Source of the DNA: JAAGZL01 sp050288625
GTDB taxonomy: Bacteria; Pseudomonadota; Gammaproteobacteria; Chromatiales; Chromatiaceae
Direction of reading: 5' to 3'
NCBI GenBank assembly: GCA_050288625.1
Contig: JBNKEE010000003.1
Span: forward strand, 1 to 41,580
DNA length: 41,580 bases
Shown: positions 1-9,700 of the stretch, one piece after another
Layout: each line of letters starts with the position of its first letter
Position numbering within the stretch: position 1 is the first letter of the stretch
Translations under genes and position numbers: made by a program
The notes under the pieces: model-generated
Database searches by the model: none
Told to the model about the DNA's origin: nothing
Seen by the model: the letters and a program-made list of their open reading frames with translations, nothing else

Positions 1-360
1 CTGTGCCGTCTTACCACGCCGGGTTAACTCCACACTGCTCCTTTCTACATGGCCGTTCTCAAATGCAATCACTAACGGCCCATGTATAGAGGTAACTCCG
101 GAAACGCTAAATGACTTGGAGTCCACAACACCATGCCCAGAGACGATGTTATCCTTCTGTTGCAGCGTTATGGTCATCTGCTTCCCGTCAGGGAGAGAGG
201 TATTAAATGTGCCGGTAAGATTTGGGGCCTTATGCTCCACGTCCTGCGAACATCCGGTCATGGATATAACCGCCATCATGGCTATGATGGGAAGGGCTTG
301 GGTTCGAATAGATGAGACGGCTCGACTGCAACTCCTAACTTGCTTTCTTGCGGACAGCAT
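1..360 (-). CDS. Partial lipoprotein, C-terminus beyond the window edge
   Basis: The minus strand is open from an ATG at 360 to the left edge with no stop, giving at least 120 residues. The start follows AAGGAG with a 7-base spacer. The N-terminus has basic residues, then a hydrophobic stretch (around residues 20-36) ending in the lipobox-like SMTGC, so Cys37 is the probable lipidated residue and the product is an envelope lipoprotein. The mature part carries a beta-strand-like pattern (TGTFNTSLPDGKQMTITLQQ and onwards), consistent with a small beta-sheet domain, but I do not recognise the family. The gene is divergent from the pbpG-like gene. Function is unknown; the lipoprotein assignment is inferred from the signal sequence. 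Confidence 0.72.
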   Translation of the reverse strand, partial: MLSARKQVRSCSRAVSSIRTQALPIIAMMAVISMTGCSQDVEHKAPNLTGTFNTSLPDGKQMTITLQQKDNIVSGHGVVDSKSFSVSGVTSIHGPLVIAFENGHVERSSVELTRRGKTAQ

Positions 361-664
361 ACCTTGTCTCCTTGGGTATCCTCTCAATTGTTAAATAATC
401 AGGATTATTAACAACCTTACTCCGCCAACGATTCTACAGATAAATGGGGTAAATGCATTGGACCGTCGTCACAATCGACAAGGTTGAGCCACCAAACAGA
501 TGCCGTCCCGCACATCAATACCCCACTATCTTTAGGAATTATAATCCCTTCGCAGCCATTCAACAAAGGCTTTCATTTGCTATCATTCTTAATTTACAGG
601 ATTATTTGCCGATAACTATCATAATTCTATTTTGACTTAAATCGATATTGCGTCGGGGGACAGC
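361..664. other. Divergent intergenic region, no gene seen
   Basis: This AT-rich stretch of about 300 bases separates the minus-strand lipoprotein from the plus-strand endopeptidase and must hold both promoters. A weak sigma-70 candidate for the rightward gene is TTGCCG at 606-611 and TATTTT at 628-633 (16-base spacer). Short open frames here lack ribosome binding sites and recognisable content. I see no RNA gene or clear operator. Confidence 0.4.
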
Positions 665-1588
665 ATGAAGAAGGGATTTATCCTGCTAATCGTGACTTAC
701 GGACTGATTTTTGGTCGCTTTGTCGATGCCGTAGCGATCACGATTGACCAGTCACTATTAGAGCACTCATCATCCTCCGAGAACAAGGCGTCTAAGAAGT
801 CATCCCACCAAAAGAAGTGGACCAAGAATCCCAGGTTACGCTCAGCCTCGGTCTTTGTGACCGATCCCTTGAATGGCAAGGTGCTGTACGAAAAGAATGC
901 AGATGCGGTAGTACCGATCGCGTCCATATCCAAACTGATGACCGCCATGGTCGTGCTTGATGCAAAACTAAGCATGAAAGATAAACTAATCGTTACGAAA
1001 GACGATCTTGATACCATCAAGAACACAGGTTCGCGTCTAAAGATTGGAGCCAAGCTCAGTCGCAGAAACATGCTTCGTCTGGCCTTAATGGCTTCGGAGA
1101 ACCGCGCCGCCTCTGCCCTGTCCCGCTACTATCCTGGCGGGCGCAAGGCATTCGTCGCAGCCATGAACAAAAAGGCACAGAACTTGGGATTAAAGGAGAC
1201 ACATTTCGAAGAACCTACGGGACTCAGCTCGTCAAATGTCTCCTGCGCACACGACCTTGCCCGTCTGGTGACTGCAGCGCACAAGTATCAGTTGATCCGT
1301 AAATACTCAACCACACCTAAATACACCGTCACCCTGAACGGCAAGAGAGAGACATTCCGCAATACCAATAAGCTGGTGCGTAAGTCCAACTGGGACATAA
1401 GCCTATCCAAAACGGGATATATAAAAGAGGCCGGAAGATGCCTGGTGATGCGGGCCAAGGTCGCTAATCGACCGACCATCATCGTACTGCTGGATTCTCA
1501 GGGAAGCCTTACCCGCATTGGCGATGCCAACCGCATACGTTTCTGGATCGAACACGCTCCCAAGAAACAACACAAAAGCGCCGGCTGA
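665..1588 (+). CDS. pbpG: D-alanyl-D-alanine endopeptidase (PBP7-like, peptidase S11)
   Basis: The product is a 307-residue exported serine DD-peptidase of the S11 family. All three active-site motifs are visible: SxxK at Ser87-Lys90 within ASISKLMTAMVV, SxN as SEN at 144-146, and KTG at 249-251 within KTGYIKEAG. The order and spacing match PbpG/PBP7, which cleaves D-Ala-meso-DAP cross-links in periplasmic peptidoglycan. The first ~23 residues form a signal peptide and residues 35-57 are a Ser/Lys-rich linker. No C-terminal amphipathic anchor of the PBP5 type is evident, which also favours PBP7. The ATG at 665 follows GGGGGA. It converges with the AsmA gene with three bases between the stops. 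The family is sure; the split between PbpG and a DacA-type carboxypeptidase rests on length and missing anchor. Confidence 0.9.
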   Translation: MKKGFILLIVTYGLIFGRFVDAVAITIDQSLLEHSSSSENKASKKSSHQKKWTKNPRLRSASVFVTDPLNGKVLYEKNADAVVPIASISKLMTAMVVLDAKLSMKDKLIVTKDDLDTIKNTGSRLKIGAKLSRRNMLRLALMASENRAASALSRYYPGGRKAFVAAMNKKAQNLGLKETHFEEPTGLSSSNVSCAHDLARLVTAAHKYQLIRKYSTTPKYTVTLNGKRETFRNTNKLVRKSNWDISLSKTGYIKEAGRCLVMRAKVANRPTIIVLLDSQGSLTRIGDANRIRFWIEHAPKKQHKSAG

Positions 1589-1591
1589 TAT

Positions 1592-3013
1592 TCAACGCGG
1601 CGGCGCCACTGCCCCACTATAGATCACCTTGCACCCACCTCCGGGCAATAGCTTCCTCCCTTTTTTAAACAGCTTTAGTACCGGACCAGCCACAGATTTT
1701 AAGATGTTGGGCTGCTGTATCACCGGCCTTTCAAATGGACCGCTGATCTCCTGTTGCACCTCCGCACACCCCTGGCTGTTAATCAGTGCCAGAGTCACGT
1801 CAACGAAACGTGAGTGAGCTATATCCAGACTCCCTAGCAACGCCATGCGGTGCCTGTTTGTGGCCATGGCTACATCTTGGGCATGCATCACACCCCTTTT
1901 AACCTTCCAACGGGAGACAAAGGTCCGAATATCACTAACGCCTCCTGAACCGGCAAGAACATTTGCGAAGTCATGCCCCTTAGTAACCGCCATACCTACA
2001 GGTCCGGCAACAAACAGCGCACCCATATCCAAGAGATTGAAATTTTGACTAGACTCATATCTGTCGAATTCCAGATCAAGATCATGACCATGTAGCTTGA
2101 GGTTCCTACCCTGAATGACTACGCTTCCGGATGCACTCTGTCTTATCTGTTGCACGCCCTTACCCTGCAATAGAAGATTCATAGAGAAGTCCATAGGACC
2201 TTCTAGAACTTTTGCAGAAGATTGGGTACTCAGCAGATCCTCGATACGAAACCGTGGCAGATCTAGAGCCACATTATAATGAGGGATGCTATCGGAGTAG
2301 TCAGCCCGTATGTAACCAGATCCCTTTCCGCGAAAAATCTCCAGATTGACCGGCTTGAAATCAAATACTCCGTTGTTTGCGCTGACCGACGCAGATAGAT
2401 CAGATATGGTGTAGCCATGAGTCCTTACCTGACCGCAGTGCAGCTTTGCCGTAAAAGATAGATCTCTAATGACGTCCTTTGACCTACCCATCAGCAAAAT
2501 ATTATGCAGCTTCAGACCGCAATCATCCGCAACAATCTCCCCTCCAGATCCTTTATCCACATAGAAGAGCTTACCATTGAAAATCGAGGCCTTGGCAAGA
2601 CTCACAGCTGGAGCTGAAGATTCTCCTTTCTGCGTCACATCGAAACTGTATCCGCCGCTGATGCTGCGTTCGATGGTGATCTTGGGACGTATCAGTGAGA
2701 TGCTAGTAACATGCACTTCATCCCGAAGTAACGAAATGAGTTCAAGCCCGATCCTAGCCTTTTCTACCGCAACCAGTTCCTTACCTTGGTTGCGAATACG
2801 CACGCCCGTCATGGTGAATCTAATGCCTGGATCGAGATCTACGCCGACACTGTCGATGCTGACTTCCATACCCAATGCCTCCGATACCGCTATCTGGAGG
2901 CGAGATTTATAAACATCTGCATCTACAAAATAGATCAGCGCTGCAGTGATAGCGATCAGCAATACAACCATACCGACTACAAACAAAAGTGATAATTTTG
3001 CTAATTTTGACAT
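1592..3013 (-). CDS. AsmA-family envelope protein
   Basis: About 473 residues with one N-terminal membrane segment (roughly residues 5-28) followed by a large periplasmic region. The block after the membrane segment (DADVYKSRLQIAVSEALGME, then SIDSVGVDLDPGIRFTMTGV) is the typical AsmA N-terminus. Members are repeating beta-groove proteins that tether to the inner membrane and influence outer-membrane lipid or protein homeostasis. The reading frame could begin at a TTG at 3022, but I chose the ATG at 3013 because GGAG lies just upstream; the spacer is short (3 bases), so the start is not certain. The protein is shorter than E. coli AsmA (about 617 residues). Its 3' end abuts the convergent pbpG-like gene. 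The exact substrate cannot be read from sequence. Confidence 0.82.
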   Translation of the reverse strand: MSKLAKLSLLFVVGMVVLLIAITAALIYFVDADVYKSRLQIAVSEALGMEVSIDSVGVDLDPGIRFTMTGVRIRNQGKELVAVEKARIGLELISLLRDEVHVTSISLIRPKITIERSISGGYSFDVTQKGESSAPAVSLAKASIFNGKLFYVDKGSGGEIVADDCGLKLHNILLMGRSKDVIRDLSFTAKLHCGQVRTHGYTISDLSASVSANNGVFDFKPVNLEIFRGKGSGYIRADYSDSIPHYNVALDLPRFRIEDLLSTQSSAKVLEGPMDFSMNLLLQGKGVQQIRQSASGSVVIQGRNLKLHGHDLDLEFDRYESSQNFNLLDMGALFVAGPVGMAVTKGHDFANVLAGSGGVSDIRTFVSRWKVKRGVMHAQDVAMATNRHRMALLGSLDIAHSRFVDVTLALINSQGCAEVQQEISGPFERPVIQQPNILKSVAGPVLKLFKKGRKLLPGGGCKVIYSGAVAPPR

Positions 3014-3111
3014 TGGCTCCAATCAGTCAACTAAAATCATTTACCCAAAGTATAGGAAATGGGTATTTTCATGACGGCCCTACGGATAATATGTCTTGAG
3101 TACTTGCTGGA

Positions 3112-4212
3112 CTAATCCAGTCTTTTATGGAATCGCTTAGTTGCCAGGATCAGAGTGACGCCAGCAAAGGCAAAAAGGGCATATATCTCCGATATCAAGT
3201 CGAGAATGCTGGCTCCCCGTAACACTATGCCGTGAATGAGGCGAGTAAAATGGGTAAGTGGCAATAGTTCTGCGATGTACTGAGCTACCTTGGGCATACC
3301 ATCGAATGGGAACATGAATCCGGATAACAAAATAGATGGCAGAAAAAAGAAGAAGGTGATCTGCATGGCCTGAAACTGGCTCTGGGCCACAGTGGATATT
3401 ACCAGTCCCAGAGTAAGATTGGATGCGATAAAAACCAGCGACGCCATATAGACGTGCACCAGACTACCCACTACCGGCACACCAAACAGCAAATTCCCCA
3501 GAAGTAAAATCAGGGTGACCTGAATGAGCCCAATGAAGATATACGGCAGAATCTTACCCACCATCAACTCGCTGTTACGCACCGGCGTATTGATCAGCAG
3601 TTCCAGATTGCCCCGCTCGCGCTCACGCACTATAGCCATGGCGGTAAACATCACCATGGTCATGGTCAGGATCACGCCGATCAACCCCGGCACAATATTG
3701 ACCGCCGAGCGCCGCTCCGGGTTATATGGGTTATAGATCTCGAATAGCTCTCCCCTATCTTTATTCTTAGGTGCAGTGTCCTGACCAAGTTGCATCTTGC
3801 TGAGTTGCCGCGCTGCGCTGAGCACCAAAGGATCAGACCCATCCACCAGCAATTGTGCCCCAGCACGATCCGGCTGCTGCAGACGACGCTCGAAGTCAGG
3901 TGGAATATAGATACCGACGGAGATCTCTCCTTGGCGCAGCATCTCCAACAGCTCTTTGGAGGTACGTGCATTGCGTACCGGTTCCACAACCTGTGAAGCA
4001 CGTGCCCGGGATACCAGCTGCCTGGATAGTTCTGTACCGGCCTGATCAGCCACCCCGGTACGCAGATGACGCACATCGGTGTTTATTGCATAGCCGAACA
4101 GAATGATCTGCAACAGAGGGATTCCCACGATCATGCCAAAGGTGAGACGATCACGTCCTAATTGGCGCACCTCTTTGTGCGCGATCGCAAGCAGGCGGCT
4201 CTTACAGTTCAT
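3112..4212 (-). CDS. ABC-2 type exporter permease
   Basis: A 366-residue inner-membrane permease with the ABC-2 layout: one N-terminal membrane helix (about residues 24-43, FGMIVGIPLLQIILFGYAIN), a large periplasmic domain with GEISVGIYIPPDF, then five to six helices in the C-terminal half. The conserved RERERGNLELLINTPV segment follows the second helix and is characteristic of the YbhS/YbhR/YhhJ group. It overlaps the ATPase gene by 4 bases (ATGA), so translation is coupled. In E. coli the related ybhGFSR operon has two permeases; only one exists here, so a homodimer is the likely form. The substrate is unknown; relatives act in drug or cation export. Confidence 0.92.
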   Translation of the reverse strand: MNCKSRLLAIAHKEVRQLGRDRLTFGMIVGIPLLQIILFGYAINTDVRHLRTGVADQAGTELSRQLVSRARASQVVEPVRNARTSKELLEMLRQGEISVGIYIPPDFERRLQQPDRAGAQLLVDGSDPLVLSAARQLSKMQLGQDTAPKNKDRGELFEIYNPYNPERRSAVNIVPGLIGVILTMTMVMFTAMAIVRERERGNLELLINTPVRNSELMVGKILPYIFIGLIQVTLILLLGNLLFGVPVVGSLVHVYMASLVFIASNLTLGLVISTVAQSQFQAMQITFFFFLPSILLSGFMFPFDGMPKVAQYIAELLPLTHFTRLIHGIVLRGASILDLISEIYALFAFAGVTLILATKRFHKRLD

Positions 4213-5150
4213 GCCCCTCCACCCTGGTAACGCCCTTGGGTTGCAGCAACGAACACATCTTCCAGACTAGGCGCAGCGAGAGTGGCATCGCCATCAACAC
4301 CTGCGGCAATCAATACCTCACGCACCTGCACCTCAGGCTCAGGGCGATCCTTCTCCAGCAGTACGCGCAACCTCGCGCCTAACTGGGTAACACTGAATAC
4401 GCCTGGCTGTCCCTCCAGTGCGTGGCGGGCAGCACTGGGATCCGGGGCCTCAACCTCCACCACAGATGCATCGATGCGTTCCTCGAGTTCGGCCGGACTA
4501 CCATCGGCCACTATCACACCACGGTCCAGTATCGCCAGACCATGACAACGCTCCGCCTCATCCATATAGTGTGTTGAGACCAGAATGGTGGTGCCTTTGC
4601 TGGCCAATTCGAACAAGCTCTCCCAAAAATCGCGCCGGCTTTTCGGATCTACTGCCGATGTAGGTTCGTCCAAAAACAGCAACTCAGGTTCGTGCAGAAC
4701 GGCTGCTGCCAAAGCTAAACGCTGACGCTGCCCCCCACTCATAGCACCTGCGCGCCGATCTCGCAGCTCCTCCAGATTATAATCTTGCAGTAGCTCATTA
4801 ATACGACCATAACGACGGCTACGAGGCAAACAGTAGATCTCAGCAATGAATTGCAGGTTCTCCCAGGTGGTAAGGTCCTCGTAAAGGGAGAAACGCTGGG
4901 TCATATAACCAATCTTATGTTTCAAGGCCTCGGACTCATCTGGTATGCGCAGCCCAAGCACCTCGGCATCGCCCTCACTGGGTATGAGAAGGCCGCACAA
5001 CATCCGTATAGTGGTGGATTTACCAGAACCGTTAGGACCGAGGAACCCGTAGATCTTGGCCGGAGGGATATGCAGATCGATATGATCGACCGCCACCAGT
5101 TCCCCAAAGCGCCTGGTCAGACCATTGGTTACTATGGCGGCATGATTCAC
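4209..5150 (-). CDS. ABC exporter ATP-binding subunit
   Basis: A 313-residue cytoplasmic ATPase. It has Walker A GPNGSGKST (residues 38-46), the Q-loop region IGYMTQRFSLYEDL, the signature MSGGQRQRLALA, Walker B LLFLDEPTSAVD and the switch histidine in STHYMDEAERC. The C-terminal ~80 residues form the accessory domain common to ABC-2 drug-type ATPases. It is a single nucleotide-binding unit, whereas E. coli YbhF carries two in one chain. It overlaps the adaptor gene upstream and the permease gene downstream by 4 bases each, so all three are translationally coupled. It should power the permease encoded by the next gene. Confidence 0.95.
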   Translation of the reverse strand: MNHAAIVTNGLTRRFGELVAVDHIDLHIPPAKIYGFLGPNGSGKSTTIRMLCGLLIPSEGDAEVLGLRIPDESEALKHKIGYMTQRFSLYEDLTTWENLQFIAEIYCLPRSRRYGRINELLQDYNLEELRDRRAGAMSGGQRQRLALAAAVLHEPELLFLDEPTSAVDPKSRRDFWESLFELASKGTTILVSTHYMDEAERCHGLAILDRGVIVADGSPAELEERIDASVVEVEAPDPSAARHALEGQPGVFSVTQLGARLRVLLEKDRPEPEVQVREVLIAAGVDGDATLAAPSLEDVFVAATQGRYQGGGA

Positions 5151-5911
5151 TCATCCGCCTCCATTAACTCTCCCACCACCGGCAGACCAGCCGGCAGCTC
5201 GGTGACGTCATCCAAAACCACCTCGGCCAGATAGGCCAGTTGGCTGCGCTCATGTTCACTTAGAGCAAAGAACGGAGTGAACGTGGGATCGCTGTCGATG
5301 CGCCGTACTTTGCCATGTAGCGGTCCCTCTACCCCATCAACCATGACCTGTACCTTGGCACCAATCACCACCTGACTACGTAGTGGCTCCGCAACATAGA
5401 GCCGCGCATAGGGGGCATCTCCTACCAGCAAGACTGCCAGTACAGAGCCAACTGGCGGTATCTCCCCCTCCTCAAAAGGCAGTGCATCAACACGCCCCGC
5501 TTTAGGTGCGGTAATACTCAGTCTTTCCAGTATCACTCGCGCCTTCTCTTCATCGGCCTTGGCCAGTACCCAGGCACTATTGGCCTTATCAACCTGTTCC
5601 GGACTGGTTAGTTTTTTCTTTACGAGCTGTTGTTGACGTTCTAGTTCGCGTCTGCTCTCAGTTACCCTGGCAATAGCACCGGCTAAAGCCGCCTGGGCCC
5701 GTCGGGTATCAAGTTGCACCAGTAGGTCACCGGCGGCAACTTGCTGCCCTTCGCGGACCAAAATAGATCGTACTTGCTCTGCCGTTTCGTTACTTAGCTC
5801 AACCCGGTCCCAGGCTAATTCTCCTACCATCTGTCCGTCACCAGAGCTTGATCCGCAGCCATTCATCCAGAGAAGCGTGGCAAACACCATGATAATCCGA
5901 GCAAGTTTCAT
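5147..5911 (-). CDS. HlyD-family periplasmic adaptor, lipoprotein type
   Basis: A 254-residue membrane-fusion protein. The N-terminus MKLARIIMVFATLLWMNGC ends in a lipobox-like Cys19, suggesting a lipid anchor in the inner membrane. A split biotinyl/lipoyl-like domain (VRSILVREGQQVAAGDLLVQ and ITAPKAGRVDALPFEEGEIP) flanks an alpha-helical hairpin (about residues 75-130, rich in Ala, Glu and Lys), followed by a beta-barrel. This is the YbhG/YhiI arrangement with a short hairpin. It lies between the TetR and ATPase genes with 4-base overlaps on both sides. It would link the ABC-2 permease to an outer-membrane channel; no TolC gene is in the window, so that partner must lie elsewhere. Confidence 0.9.
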   Translation of the reverse strand: MKLARIIMVFATLLWMNGCGSSSGDGQMVGELAWDRVELSNETAEQVRSILVREGQQVAAGDLLVQLDTRRAQAALAGAIARVTESRRELERQQQLVKKKLTSPEQVDKANSAWVLAKADEEKARVILERLSITAPKAGRVDALPFEEGEIPPVGSVLAVLLVGDAPYARLYVAEPLRSQVVIGAKVQVMVDGVEGPLHGKVRRIDSDPTFTPFFALSEHERSQLAYLAEVVLDDVTELPAGLPVVGELMEADE

Positions 5912-6564
5912 TTTTTCACCTCGGCACCCTCATAAAATAGACGTAAGGCATGTTCAACCCAGCGTTGCACAAATATTTCGTCCATATCAATATCCAGAAC
6001 CGGCTCCACCACCGGACGGCCAATAAACGGAAATACCGCCATACTCAACAGTGATAGCGTCGCCATGGCAGGATCAATATCAGATCGCAGGATACCGGCA
6101 CGTCTCTCATCGTCGATCAATTCAGGTATTATACGCCCAGCACGAGCCGCAAAACGCTGGATGAACTGTTCGCGAAAGCTACTTTTTCCATACAGCACCT
6201 CACGCACTACAAGATTCGGCAACCATGGATTAGCTGCCAGCAAACGTACATAGGACTCAACAAAATGCGCAAGACCAGGCCTATCGGCAGGTAGCATCTC
6301 CAACTCATTCAATAAAGGGGCAAAACGCTCCTCCAACATGGCGCTATACAACCCCTCCTTACCACCAAAGTGGTAGTGGATCATGGCCGGATTCACTTCT
6401 GCCCGTTGCGCGATCTGGCGCAGCGATACCGCGGCAAACTCGCGCCGGGAAAACAGATCACGGGCTGCATCGATCAGAGCCTGACGGCTTTGTTCTGGCG
6501 CTCTTCCCTTGGGTCGTCCTGGTCGAGAGCGCCCAGTTTTCTCAGTCTCAGATCCTATACTCAT
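5908..6564 (-). CDS. TetR-family repressor of the exporter operon (CecR-like)
   Basis: A 218-residue regulator. The N-terminal TetR helix-turn-helix is clear (ARDLFSRREFAAVSLRQIAQ, then RAEVNPAMIHYHFGGKEGLY) after a basic RSRPGRPKGRAP arm. The C-terminal ligand domain resembles the YbiH/CecR group. E. coli cecR heads the same kind of operon (cecR-ybhGFSR), which supports a local repressor role. The next gene starts 4 bases inside its 3' end. The ATG at 6564 has no Shine-Dalgarno sequence; instead a promoter -10 box ends six bases before it, which points to a leaderless message. Autoregulation is inferred from the palindrome overlapping that promoter. Confidence 0.92.
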   Translation of the reverse strand: MSIGSETEKTGRSRPGRPKGRAPEQSRQALIDAARDLFSRREFAAVSLRQIAQRAEVNPAMIHYHFGGKEGLYSAMLEERFAPLLNELEMLPADRPGLAHFVESYVRLLAANPWLPNLVVREVLYGKSSFREQFIQRFAARAGRIIPELIDDERRAGILRSDIDPAMATLSLLSMAVFPFIGRPVVEPVLDIDMDEIFVQRWVEHALRLFYEGAEVKK

Positions 6565-6599
6565 ACATAATTAATAGGTCGATTAATTAATTATGTCAA
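6565..6599 (-). promoter_or_regulatory. Promoter and palindromic operator of the TetR/exporter operon
   Basis: Reading the minus strand, TTGACA (6594-6599) and TATTAA (6571-6576) are separated by 17 bases, a good sigma-70 promoter. The -10 box ends six bases before the ATG at 6564, so transcription should begin at or next to the start codon. A perfect 11-base inverted repeat, ACATAATTAAT (6565-6575) and ATTAATTATGT (6586-6596), covers the -10 box, much of the spacer and the edge of the -35 box. A nested perfect repeat TAATTAAT/ATTAATTA occupies 6568-6589. The position fits a TetR operator that blocks RNA polymerase. This is inferred from sequence. Confidence 0.65.
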
Positions 6600-6760
6600 G
6601 ATCAACTATCCAGATCGTGGGCAGTCAAAAAAAATGTACGGGAGTCATGGTCTACTTTGGCTACCACAAGAATTCAAGTGACCGAAGTGCGCATCACAAT
6701 ATATTAGGCTAGTATTCACGGTTATTGCCTGGCGCAAAATAACCTCCTTCATGGACGCAA

Positions 6761-9700
6761 ATGGATAAAAGACGCTACCAACGACTCGACATAGATCACC
6801 CCGCCACCTTGCTACTCAAGGATGGAACCAAGGCCGATTGCCGCATACAGAATTTCTCCTACGGCGGACTGTTTCTTGCCACAGATGAAACTCAAACACT
6901 GAATGCCTCTGTGAACGAGGTAGCAAGACTTGAGATACCAACCCAAACGAGCAGTGAAACCATCCAGACCAAGATTGTCCATGCATCTAATATCGGACTG
7001 GGGATCGCCTTTGTGTCCAGGGAAGATGCTCTCCTGCACTATCTGCAAAGGATATCTGCAACAAAGGACTCACGCGATAACACCAACAGTTACCCCCGCC
7101 AACAAATTTTGGGAACTCGAGAGATCACCATTATTGACTGGATTCACGCCGCTACTAATCGTCACATAAGATCCAGATATCCACAATTTATTGAGTCCGC
7201 TCTCAATTCTCTATTTGACGCTGCAAATCATGCGGACAGCGATAAAATGCAGAGTCTGTTATTCGATGCCTACAATACCCTACAAAATAGCAACAATAAG
7301 ATAGAAAGCGCGTTACTGAATAACATAAACTCAGGATTCAAAAAATTAAGCACCGACAGCATCTCAAATGACGAATCACCAAATCAGCAGGATGAGCAGT
7401 CTGAGATGGGACTGGTTGCCAAAGAGGATTTTGAAGAGTGGGTTTCCGTGGTCAGTCTTACCAGAAACCTTGAGCCAGAGATCTCCTATAAGCTACACCA
7501 ACTAGAAACATCTTTGTCGTTTCTAACCCAAAGGCACATAACTAACGAAAGAAATCCTGTTTCGCCATACTCGCTACTATGGTCATTTAAAAAATCAATT
7601 TCTGACTTTGATATTACTCTCCAAGCAAAAAAAATCATTTTCTCTTCATTCCAAGATAAAATATTGGGCGACATCGACAACCTATATGATGAGGCGAATC
7701 TCCACCTAGACAAACAAGGCATTGCCAAGAAAGCTAAAGAGGCGCACCCAAAAGCACAACAAAGATCGTCCACCACGCGGCATGCTCATACAAGCAAACT
7801 ATTGACAGACACCCTGTCATCTCTTATCGGCCTTACCACCAATAAAGACACCTCCAGTAAGAAGCAATCGAGCTCAAAAAACCTTGCCTCGAAAGAGGCG
7901 ATAGTAGAGTCCTTAGCAAACATCTCTGCATCAGGACAACGCCCAATCATTCAAAAGATTGAAGAACAACTCTCACATGGATCAACCCCTGGCGGCTCAG
8001 GAATGGTTGATAGCGAGATCAGACAAACCATTCAGGTTACAGAACAGATACTAGGATCGTTACAACAGGACTCCTGCGTGAACCAGGAAATTAGAGGACT
8101 AATTGACAGTCTCAAGATACCTTTGGTTAAGGAAGCGATTAATGATCCGATGCTACTGAATGATAAGGATCATCCAGGGCATAAACTCCTGAATGCCATA
8201 GGCAAACTTGGACCATATCTGCCATCAGACGATCAAGAATGGCTCAGTAAAGGAGGCCTCTACGAAGCCATCGAAGAAATAAGCAGACTAGCGGAGCAAG
8301 GAGCCCAACTCGATATAAGACTAGTAACCGATCACCTTGAAAGGATAATAGACCAACGAAGAGAGGCATTAAAAAGTAATCTTGGCATTGTAACCCAGAG
8401 TTGCGAGCGAGATGAGCAGTATATGGCCGCCAGGAATTATGTATTTGGACTTTTGTGCTCCAAATTAACACAGGGAGAAATCCCGATAGTTGTTGAACAA
8501 CTATTACATTTAGGATGGGCCGGTCTGCTAGTGCATATCATCTCAACATTCGGGAAGGATGATAAAAAAGCAATCAGACTTTCAGGAGTTATAGATTTAC
8601 TCCTTGATATCTTTAAACCTGGACAAGAGATCAAACCCAAAACCCCCATCCAAAATAGTTACCTGATCAAAGTAATAAAAGAAGGTTTCGCAAGCTACCC
8701 GCCACATGCAGACGATGCAAAGCAATTTCTGAATGAGATTGAGGCGATTCTCGCATCTGAGGGATCCGAGCATGCAGACATTGCCTGTGAGAGAGTAAGA
8801 TTGTCCAAGGACGATATACGCAAACTGCTTAACCAACAATCTAAGCCCCAACCAGATGAAGACTCCAAACCAAGCATTGAACAGGCCTGGCTTGACCTGG
8901 TTGACGGCATAAAACTGGATGACTGGATAGTGGAACAAAGGCAGCAAGGCCGCGTGCGCATGCTCAACTTAGCATGGAAGAATAACGACTCAACTAGATA
9001 TGCCTTTGTGGACGGCGAAGGTAATAAACAGTTGGACACGAAACGTCATACGCTTGCCTCTATGTTTAAGCAGCAACAGTGTTCTCTTTTAGAAGACGGC
9101 AACATACCTATTGTAGAACGCGCTGTTGATCGGCTCCTAAAAAACACCTTCGAACAAATAAAGAGAGACAATGATACAGACGATCTAACTGGATTGCTGA
9201 GACGCAATGCATTCCAAAAAAAGATATCCGAGCTATTGGAAATAACAAATGATGCGGGAGACAGCCACGTCATGTTAAAGCTGGATATTGATAACTTCAG
9301 CCGGATCAACAGACAATGCGGGCACAACGGAGGAGACAAGCTTATACAGACTTTCGCCAGCATTATTAGCAATTACCTTCCGGAACATGCAACGCTAGCC
9401 AGAATAGGAAGCGATGAATTCGGCGTTCTAATAATGAACTGTTCACTGGATGAAGGTTTCCAGGCAGCGGAAACTCTGCGCAGGGCGTTGAATAATCTAA
9501 ATTTCACCTGGGATGGAACGACGATACCTGCAACCACTAGCGTAGGAGTTGTACACATTGACGCAAATATTAATTCCGCCACAGATATCATGAATATGGC
9601 CTCATCTGCCGGACAGCTAGCTATAGTTGACGGTGGCAACTGCACCAGAATATATAAAGCATCTATTCACGATGCCAAGCAACAAGATGAGATTTCTGCG

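Noticed and set aside
116..394. Plus-strand open frame over the left edge
   Set aside because: It lies antisense to the lipoprotein frame, which has a good ribosome binding site and lipobox.
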